A DNA stretch of 64,000 nucleotides from Rhodothermus marinus (GTDB taxonomy: Bacteria; Bacteroidota; Rhodothermia; Rhodothermales; Rhodothermaceae). The notes beneath the pieces are model-generated. The model saw nothing but the letters and a program-made list of their open reading frames with translations. It searched no databases and was not told the DNA's origin. Location: positions 3,083,890 through 3,147,889 of the forward strand of contig NZ_AP019797.1 in assembly GCF_009936275.1 (NCBI RefSeq). The letters are read 5' to 3'. Both the position numbers and the translations under genes were made by a program. Below are positions 57,188 to 64,000 of the stretch, in pieces (the first letter of the stretch is position 1; each line of letters begins with the position of its first letter).

Positions 57188-58949
57188 CCTTGCGCATCTC
57201 CGAAGCTCCGTGATAGACGCCTGTTGAATCGCACAGAATGGCCTGGTAGCCGCCGAAGGCGCCGCGCGTGAACCGGACGCGATGACCGCGGCGCTCCAGC
57301 TCCTGCACGACGGCCGGATCGAAGCCGCTTTCGAGCAACAGTACGCCCGCGCCTTCGCTCGTGCCCAGTGGCGTGCGGCCGCCGATGTGCCGCCAGCGGG
57401 CCGCATCGCCCGCCTCCTGCACGTTCATGCCAAAATCGATCAGGTTCGTGAGCACCTGCACATGCCCCTGTGGCTGCATGTCGCCGCCCATCACACCGAA
57501 GCTGAGCCAGGGCTCGCCGTCTTTCATCACGAAGCCCGGAATGATCGTATGGAAAGGACGCTTGCCGGGCGCGTAGGCGTTGGGATGGCCGGGCACCAGC
57601 GCGAAGAGCGCCCCGCGATCCTGCAGCATGAAGCCCAGCCCGTCGGGCACCAGGCCGCTCCCCATGCCCGTATAGTTGCTCTGAATGAGCGAGACCTTCA
57701 TACCCGACGAGTCGGCCACGGTCAGATAAATCGTGTCGCCGTCCGGCAGCGGCTCGTCCAGGCCCGGTCCCACTTCGGCCATCACCGTATCCATGCGGAT
57801 CAGGCGGCGACGCTCGGCCGCGTATTCTTTGGAGAGCAGCTGCTCCAGCGGAACCCGATAGAAGTCTGGATCGGCGTAGAAACGGGCGCGATCCTCGAAG
57901 GCCAGCCGCTTGGCCTCGGCCATGACGTGCAGGTAGTCGGCACTGCCCCAGCCCATGGCCTTCAGGTCGAACCCTTCCAGAATGTTGAGCATCTGCAACA
58001 CGGCGATCCCCTGGCCGTTGGGCGGCAGCTCGTAGACGTCATAGCCGCGATAGTTGACCGAGACGGGCTCGACCCATTCGCTCCGGTGGGCGGCCAGGTC
58101 TTCTTTACGCAGATAGCCCCCGATGCGGCGCATGTAGGCGTCGATCGTCTCGGCGATCACGCCCCGGTAGAAGGCATCCCGGCCCTGTTCGGCCAGCAGT
58201 TCGTAGGTGCGGGCCAGATCCGGGTTGCGAAAGATTTCCCCCTCGCGAGGGGCCCGGCCGCCGGGGAAGAACGTGCGGAGCGCGTTGTCGAATTCGGGGA
58301 TCAGGTGCCGGTTTTCCTGAAACCGCTCCAGGTTCTGCGCCCAGTAGTAAGCGATCACCTGCGAGACGGGAAAGCCCTCGCGGGCGTAGCGAATGGCCGG
58401 GGCCAGCACCTCGCGCATGGGCAGGCGACCGAAGCGGGCGTGCAGCTCGAACCAGCCATCCACCGCGCCGGGCACCGTGACCGGCAACACGCCCCAGAGC
58501 GGGATCGTGGGCGGCTCGCCGGACTCCGGAGGCTGCAGGCGTCGCGCCTCGGCCACCATGGTCTCGAACGAGAGTCCCTGCGGCGAGCGGCCGCTGGCGT
58601 TCAGCCCGTAGAGCCGCCGCGTTTCCGGATCCCATACGATGGCGAACAGGTCGCCGCCGATCCCGCACCCGGTGGGCTCCATCAGTCCCAGGACGGCATT
58701 GGCGGCGATGGCCGCATCGACGGCCGAGCCGCCTTTTTTCAGAATGTCCAGGGCCACCTGCGTGGCCAGTGGCTGGCTGGTGGCGGCCATGCCGTGGCGG
58801 GCCAGCACCGGGCTCCGGGTGGCAAACGGCGCGCCGACGAGCCGGTCGCCGCCGCCGTGCCCGAACACCTGGGCCCGGCCATGCGAAAGCGGAATCCACA
58901 TGAGCAGCAGAATCAGCCAGATCGGAACGTTACCGGTGCCTTTCATCAC
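57165..58949 (-). CDS. ggt: Gamma-glutamyltransferase
   Basis: An N-terminal-nucleophile enzyme that hydrolyses or transfers the gamma-glutamyl group of glutathione-like compounds, usually in the periplasm. A signal peptide (about 1-26) precedes 568 further residues. The self-cleavage site lies at GDTIYLTVADSSG, Thr being the nucleophile. Other family parts are MEPTGCGIGGDLFAIV, PNGQGIAVLQMLNILEG and GVMGGDMQPQGHVQ. Its start overlaps the macro gene's stop by 4 bases. Confidence 0.92.
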   Translation of the reverse strand: MMKGTGNVPIWLILLLMWIPLSHGRAQVFGHGGGDRLVGAPFATRSPVLARHGMAATSQPLATQVALDILKKGGSAVDAAIAANAVLGLMEPTGCGIGGDLFAIVWDPETRRLYGLNASGRSPQGLSFETMVAEARRLQPPESGEPPTIPLWGVLPVTVPGAVDGWFELHARFGRLPMREVLAPAIRYAREGFPVSQVIAYYWAQNLERFQENRHLIPEFDNALRTFFPGGRAPREGEIFRNPDLARTYELLAEQGRDAFYRGVIAETIDAYMRRIGGYLRKEDLAAHRSEWVEPVSVNYRGYDVYELPPNGQGIAVLQMLNILEGFDLKAMGWGSADYLHVMAEAKRLAFEDRARFYADPDFYRVPLEQLLSKEYAAERRRLIRMDTVMAEVGPGLDEPLPDGDTIYLTVADSSGMKVSLIQSNYTGMGSGLVPDGLGFMLQDRGALFALVPGHPNAYAPGKRPFHTIIPGFVMKDGEPWLSFGVMGGDMQPQGHVQVLTNLIDFGMNVQEAGDAARWRHIGGRTPLGTSEGAGVLLLESGFDPAVVQELERRGHRVRFTRGAFGGYQAILCDSTGVYHGASEMRKDGQAAGY

Positions 58950-59491
58950 GACTCGGGGGTAGCTTGAAGGCGGGCCAGAACCTCTTCGTGGATCCTGCGG
59001 GCGCGTTCGTCGAAGAGCACGAACCGCACGTGGCGCACGTGCCTGAGCTTCGGCGCTTCTTCGAGTACGGTTTTCAGCGCCACTTCCGCGGCCTCTTCCA
59101 TCGGGTAGCCGAACACGCCGGTGGAAATCGCCGGAAACGCCACCGAGCGGATGCCATGTTCGTCGGCCAGCTTCAGTGCGTTGCGATAGGCTTCGGCCAG
59201 GATCTGGTCCGAGGGCACATCGCGCCCGTAAACCGGCCCCAGTACGTGAATCACGTACCGGTTGGGCAGCCGGAAGCCGGGCGTGATCACGGCCTGACCT
59301 GGACGGATCGGCGCCAGCGGCCGGCAGGCTTCGGCCAGTTCGGGTCCGGCCGCCCGGTGGATGGCACCGGCCACGCCCCCACCCGGCATGAGCTGCGCAT
59401 TGGCCGCGTTGACGATGGCTTCCATGTCGGGCTGCTTTGTGATGTCGCCCTGAACGATCTCCAGCGTAAAATCACCCTGCTGCACCCGCAT
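58946..59491 (-). CDS. Macro-domain protein (O-acetyl-ADP-ribose deacetylase type)
   Basis: A 181-residue MacroD-type protein that binds and removes ADP-ribose derivatives. Motifs are VNAANAQLMPGGGVAGAIHRAAG and the STGVFGYP loop. The ATG at 59491 directly precedes the first beta strand; the upstream ORF extension is not credible. It heads a run of four overlapping minus-strand genes. Confidence 0.93.
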   Translation of the reverse strand: MRVQQGDFTLEIVQGDITKQPDMEAIVNAANAQLMPGGGVAGAIHRAAGPELAEACRPLAPIRPGQAVITPGFRLPNRYVIHVLGPVYGRDVPSDQILAEAYRNALKLADEHGIRSVAFPAISTGVFGYPMEEAAEVALKTVLEEAPKLRHVRHVRFVLFDERARRIHEEVLARLQATPES

Positions 59492-59683
59492 GGCTGTCCC
59501 GGTTTGCGTTGAGGAAGGTGCTTTCCGGAAGATAAAACGCCCGGGGCCAACATGCAGCGCTGGTCGGGAGCTGACTTTTATGCGACTTTTTTGTTTTTTA
59601 CGCACCGGTGCAGGACGGAAGTCTTGCTTCCGGCGTACAAAGGTTCGTCTTTCCAGAAACCAGAATAAAACCTGACGATCTCT

Positions 59684-60955
59684 ATGCAGCCGACTCACAT
59701 GGTCAGGCCCCGACGGGTGGTCGTCACCGGACTGGGCGCCATCACGCCGATCGGGCTTTCGCCGCAGGAATTCTGGGACGCCATGATGCGCGGTGAAAGC
59801 GGTGCCGGGCCGATCACCCGCTTCGACGCTTCCTGCTTCGAGACGCGCTTTGCCTGCGAGCTGAAAGGATTCGACCCCCTCAACTACATGGACCGCAAGC
59901 TGGCCCGCCGACTGGATTCATACGCCCAGTACGCGCTGGCGGCCGCCCGGCAGGCGCTCAGCGATGCGGGGATCGACACGAGCACGCTCTCGGACGAAGC
60001 ACGCGAGCGCTTCGGCGTGGTCTTCGGCAGCGGCATCGGCGGGCTTCGCCTTTTCGAGGAGCAGACGGCGCTGTACCTGCGCGAGGGGCCGCGCCGGCTT
60101 TCGCCGTTCTTCGTGCCCATGATGATCTCGAACATGGCGGCCGGATTGATCGCCATCGAGCACGACCTGCGCGGTCCGAACTACTCGGTGGTGTCGGCCT
60201 GCGCCACCGGCAACCACGCGCTGATCGACGCCACAATGCTGCTGCGGCACGGCCACGCCGATGTGGTGCTCTGCGGCGGCAGCGAGGCGCCCATCACGCC
60301 GCTGGGCATCGGCGGCTTCAACGCCATGAAGGCGCTTTCCACGCGCAACGACGATCCCAAAACGGCCAGCCGCCCCTTCGACAAGAACCGGGACGGCTTC
60401 GTGGTGGGCGAAGGGGCCGGCGCCCTTGTGCTGGAAACGCTGGAGCATGCGCTGGCGCGCGGCGCCCGCATCTACGCCGAGTTGATCGGCTTCGGGATGT
60501 CGGACGACGCCTATCATTTTGCCGCGCCGGAGCCGACCGGCCGGGGTGCCCGTCAGTCGATGCTGCATGCGCTTCAGGATGCCGGCATTGCGCCGGAAGA
60601 AGTGGATTACATCAACATGCACGCGACCTCGACCCCGGTGGGCGATCCGATCGAGTCGGAGGCCATCAAGGGTGTCTTCGGCGAACATGCCTACCGGCTG
60701 AGCTGCTCGGCCACCAAGAGCATGACGGGGCATCTGCTGGGCGCGGCCGGGGCCGTCGAGGCGGTCGCGACCGTGCTGGCCATCTGGCACCAGACCGTTC
60801 CGCCCACGATCAACGTCGAGGAGCTGGATCCGGCCTGCGATCTGGACTACACGCTGCACAAGCCCCGTCAGCGTGAGATCCGCGTGGCGCTTTCCAACGG
60901 ATTCGGCTTCGGCGGCCACAACGCCACGGTAGCCTTCCGGCGCTATGAAGAATGA
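59684..60955 (+). CDS. fabF: 3-oxoacyl-[acyl-carrier-protein] synthase II
   Basis: A condensing enzyme of fatty acid elongation. The 423 residues carry the Cys-His-His triad: Cys173 in SACATGNHAL, His in NMHATSTPVGD and His in KSMTGHLLGAAG, with the Gly-rich FGSGIGG and GFGFGGHNAT. It has the expected length. The Met at 59684 and Met6 at 59699 are both possible. fmt begins inside its last codons, an unusual pairing for the pathway. Confidence 0.96.
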   Translation: MQPTHMVRPRRVVVTGLGAITPIGLSPQEFWDAMMRGESGAGPITRFDASCFETRFACELKGFDPLNYMDRKLARRLDSYAQYALAAARQALSDAGIDTSTLSDEARERFGVVFGSGIGGLRLFEEQTALYLREGPRRLSPFFVPMMISNMAAGLIAIEHDLRGPNYSVVSACATGNHALIDATMLLRHGHADVVLCGGSEAPITPLGIGGFNAMKALSTRNDDPKTASRPFDKNRDGFVVGEGAGALVLETLEHALARGARIYAELIGFGMSDDAYHFAAPEPTGRGARQSMLHALQDAGIAPEEVDYINMHATSTPVGDPIESEAIKGVFGEHAYRLSCSATKSMTGHLLGAAGAVEAVATVLAIWHQTVPPTINVEELDPACDLDYTLHKPRQREIRVALSNGFGFGGHNATVAFRRYEE

Positions 60956-61907
60956 AGAAGCGAAGCAGCGGGAGGCCACGTCTCCGCTGCGTATCGTATT
61001 CATGGGCACGCCCGAGTTCGCCGTGCCCTCGCTCGAGCGGCTGGTCGAAGCCGGTTACCGTCCGGTGGCGGTGGTGACCGGCCCCGATCGCCCGCGCGGC
61101 CGGGGTCAGCGCGTGCAGCCCACCCCCGTCAAAGAAGCGGCGTTGCGTCTGGGGCTGTCGCCCATTCTGCAACCGGAGTCCGTGCGCGACCCGGCCTTTG
61201 CGGAGGCCATCGCCGCCCTGCAGCCTGACGTCATCGTGGTGGTCGCCTTCAAGATCCTGCCGCCCGAGGTGTACTCGCAGGCGCGGCTGGGCGCCTTCAA
61301 CCTGCACGCCTCCCTGCTGCCGCGCTACCGGGGTGCCGCGCCCATTCACCGGGCCATCATGGCCGGCGAGACGGAGACCGGCGTCACCACGTTCTTTCTG
61401 CGCCCCGAGGTGGACACCGGCGAAATCATTCTGCAGAAGCGTACGCCGATCGGTCCCGAGGAGACGGCCGGCGAACTGCACGATCGGCTCATGCATCTGG
61501 GCGCCGAGGCCGTGCTCGAAACCGTCCGGCTGATCGAGCGGGGCGAGGCGCATCCCCGGCCACAGGACGACAGCCAGGCCACGCTGGCCCCCAAGCTCAC
61601 CCGCGAGGAGGCGCGCGTGCCCTGGGATCGTCCGGCCCAGGTGGTCCACAACCACATCCGGGGACTCTCGCCGCATCCCGGCGCCTGGACGATGCACGGC
61701 GACCGCCTGCTCAAGCTCTACCGCTCGCGCCTGGCTGAAGGCGAAGGGCCTCCGGGCACCGTGCTGGAAGCCGATGATCGGCTGGTGGTGGCCTGCGGCG
61801 AGGGCGCCGTGGAGCTTCTGGAATTGCAGCAGGAAGGGCGCCGCGTGCTTCCGGCCGATGCGTTCCTGCGCGGCTATCCGCTCCGCCCCGGCGATCGACT
61901 GTACTGA
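60945..61907 (+). CDS. fmt: Methionyl-tRNA formyltransferase
   Basis: Formylates initiator Met-tRNA using 10-formyltetrahydrofolate. The 320 residues show FMGTPEFAVPSLE, the catalytic NLHASLLPRYRGAAPIHRAI and VDTGEIILQ segments and a C-terminal OB-like domain. It overlaps fabF by 11 bases, so the two are translationally linked. Confidence 0.96.
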   Translation: MKNEEAKQREATSPLRIVFMGTPEFAVPSLERLVEAGYRPVAVVTGPDRPRGRGQRVQPTPVKEAALRLGLSPILQPESVRDPAFAEAIAALQPDVIVVVAFKILPPEVYSQARLGAFNLHASLLPRYRGAAPIHRAIMAGETETGVTTFFLRPEVDTGEIILQKRTPIGPEETAGELHDRLMHLGAEAVLETVRLIERGEAHPRPQDDSQATLAPKLTREEARVPWDRPAQVVHNHIRGLSPHPGAWTMHGDRLLKLYRSRLAEGEGPPGTVLEADDRLVVACGEGAVELLELQQEGRRVLPADAFLRGYPLRPGDRLY

Positions 61908-61994
61908 ACCGTTTCCGAAGGCGAACGTATCGACAAGAAAAGCGCGCGTTTCTTTTCTGCTGATAGCCCCGGGATTTGTGATCGTGACGTGTAT

Positions 61995-63212
61995 ATGGAC
62001 CTCCCCCCTGCCAACGGCACCAACAGTCACCTGCTGCGCACCTATCGGGAAGCGCTCGCCCGCCTGGAGGCCGAAGCGCCCCCTGCGCCGGAGGAGCACA
62101 GGGGGCGATGTCAGGCGCTGCTGCAGCGGCTGGGTCCGGCCGACATCGGAGCCGCACGCACGGCCTTCGTGCACGGCACGCCGGGACTGCTGGCCGCCCA
62201 TACGCATTACTTCGACGGCTTTGCCCTGCTGCTGACCGCGCCGCACGGGACGGCCGTGAGCGTACGCCCGGCCCGCGAACAGACCAGTCGCCTGCTGTTT
62301 CCTCTGGACGAGACCCCCTGGACACTCCCGCTCGACGCGTCCGTGCCGCCGGACTGGCCGCTCGAAGTGGTGCTGGCCTTTTCGGTGCTGCGCCATTGCT
62401 ATCCCGAGCAGGCCTTCGACATGGCGGTGTTCAGTTCCGTGCCGCCGTTTGCCCGCGAGATGCGGCTGGCTTCACTGGCCGTCGCCCTGACGCACGCCCT
62501 GCAGCCCACCGCCGATCGCTCGGACGCGCAACTCCGGGCCCTGGCGGACGTCATCGAGCGCTGCACGGGCTTTCCCTTCAGCGTCGCCTACCTGCTGGCC
62601 GCCTCGGTGGCCCGACCCGGTACGTTCGTGCTGATCGACGCCGCCACGCTCGAACACCTCGAACTGGAAGCGCCCCCACCGGACGTACTGCGCTGGCTGC
62701 TGCTCGACGCCGGCTGCACGCTGCTGCCGCCCCCCGACCACCACCGTCGGCAACGTGCCCTGGCTCACCAGATCGTCGAGATTCTGCAGCGCCGGGGCTT
62801 TCGCGAACTCACCTCCCTGCGCGAGCTGGCCTATCGCGACCTATCCCGCGCCCAGGCCCTGCTGCCCCGTCGGCTGCATCCGGTACTCCGCTACCTGGTC
62901 TCCGAAAACCACCGGGTGCACCATATGGTCGTGGCCATCCGGCAGCAGGACTGGCAGAAGCTGGGCTCACTATTGCTCATGTCGCACGCGGCCCTGCGGT
63001 ACGACTGGCAGGCTTCCTGCGCCGAGGCCGATCTGATCGTCGAAGTGGCCGAGGCGATGAGCCTGGAGGGCATCTTCGGCGCCAGCATGAACGGCTACGG
63101 CAACGGCGTGCTGGTAGCCGGACGTCCCTTTCAGCTGCCCGTCTATCTGGAACGCCTGCAGCAGACCTTCGAGACCCACTTTGGCCGCACGCCCGAAGCG
63201 CACCTGATCTGA
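61995..63212 (+). CDS. Degenerate galactokinase-like GHMP protein
   Basis: A 405-residue protein that follows the galactokinase layout from end to end but has lost its active motifs. The sugar motif GRVNLIGEHTDYNDG is replaced by HGTPGLLAAHTHYFDG (60-75). The ATP loop SSVPPGAGLSSSA is SSVPPFAREMRLA (147-159). The catalytic-Asp motif CGIMDQ is FSVAYL (195-200). The C-terminal GxGFGG is GYGNG. The ENHRVHHMV and SHAALRYDWQASCAEAD helices remain. It is probably not a kinase; it may bind a ligand or partner. The ATG at 61995 is preferred over GTG at 61989. Confidence 0.75.
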   Translation: MDLPPANGTNSHLLRTYREALARLEAEAPPAPEEHRGRCQALLQRLGPADIGAARTAFVHGTPGLLAAHTHYFDGFALLLTAPHGTAVSVRPAREQTSRLLFPLDETPWTLPLDASVPPDWPLEVVLAFSVLRHCYPEQAFDMAVFSSVPPFAREMRLASLAVALTHALQPTADRSDAQLRALADVIERCTGFPFSVAYLLAASVARPGTFVLIDAATLEHLELEAPPPDVLRWLLLDAGCTLLPPPDHHRRQRALAHQIVEILQRRGFRELTSLRELAYRDLSRAQALLPRRLHPVLRYLVSENHRVHHMVVAIRQQDWQKLGSLLLMSHAALRYDWQASCAEADLIVEVAEAMSLEGIFGASMNGYGNGVLVAGRPFQLPVYLERLQQTFETHFGRTPEAHLI

Positions 63213-63273
63213 CGGGAACCCCTGCGTTTGCCACGACTTCGATAGGGCGGTCCATCGAAAATCTTCTTCATCC

Positions 63274-64000
<727 letters not shown>

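Noticed and set aside
59492-59698. 69-codon N-terminal extension of the macro-domain protein
   Set aside because: It is not family-like, and the Met at 59491 directly begins the macro fold.
61928-61955. AGAAAAG...CTTTTCT inverted repeat after fmt
   Set aside because: The stem is short and AT-rich with no proper T-run; too weak to call a terminator.

Overview
The window is a 64-kb piece of a high-GC bacterial chromosome that looks like Rhodothermus or a close relative (Rhodothermota, a thermophilic sister group of Bacteroidetes). Reasons: a SusC/SusD pair, a PorX-type response regulator with a PglZ domain, a GWxTD-like protein, a B12-dependent ribonucleotide reductase carrying two inteins, Arg/Glu-rich proteins, and a restriction-modification pair of a type I associate with thermophilic archaea. 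This assignment is inferred from gene content and not from a database match. About 61 protein genes are supported. I found no rRNA, tRNA or CRISPR array.

Layout: 1-3135 (minus) engB, sucD, gatA, tatA. 3345-5734 (plus) adenosine deaminase and aroA. 5821-6434 VapBC-like toxin-antitoxin pair. 6395-14513 (minus) a surface/nutrient-uptake block: small lipoprotein, SusC, SusD, GWxTD-like protein and an alkyltransferase-domain protein. 14745-16539 murB and an alpha/beta hydrolase. 16540-17116 repeat-rich non-coding DNA. 17117-18864 a DnaJ/CbpA co-chaperone and an O-methyltransferase. 18928-20250 a stand-alone TnpB insertion element between divergent genes. 20274-24255 RNase II-type protein, a small membrane protein, a DUF433/DUF5615 toxin-antitoxin pair and trmB. 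24380-27128 porX-tsaE and an NAD(P)-binding protein. 27493-30893 an M28 peptidase, L-2-hydroxyglutarate oxidase and a YfiT-type DinB protein. 30954-32861 an AT-rich island with an MjaI-like restriction endonuclease and its methyltransferase. 32929-33997 a 2H phosphoesterase and a Rad52/DdrA-like annealing protein. 34259-37757 a nitrogen cluster: two ammonium transporters, a 28-residue membrane peptide and PII, with two matching promoters. 37905-39808 a sigma factor and a bacterial release-factor-like protein. 39858-44935 a LolA-like/permease/permease/ATPase/outer-membrane cassette. 45512-46594 an AmmeMemoRadiSam radical SAM enzyme. 46659-52025 nrdJ with two inteins. 52413-54666 an acidic Glu/Asp/Phe protein, a hypothetical protein and a GatZ/KbaZ-like protein. 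54669-59491 (minus) an overlapping run: macro-domain protein, gamma-glutamyltransferase, Gfo/Idh/MocA-like oxidoreductase and CCA/poly(A) polymerase. 59684-64000 fabF, fmt, a degenerate galactokinase-like protein and the start of a MoxR ATPase.

Most of the window is housekeeping. The accessory or unusual parts are the TnpB element, the AT-rich restriction island, the two inteins, two toxin-antitoxin modules and the dispersed non-coding repeats. The most interesting points are: the duplicated promoter architecture and unannotated 28-residue peptide of the ammonium cluster; PII lacking Tyr51; a strong intrinsic terminator lying inside a signal-peptide coding region; a galactokinase-fold protein that has lost its catalytic motifs; and the LolA/LolCDE-like cassette ending in a beta-barrel gene.
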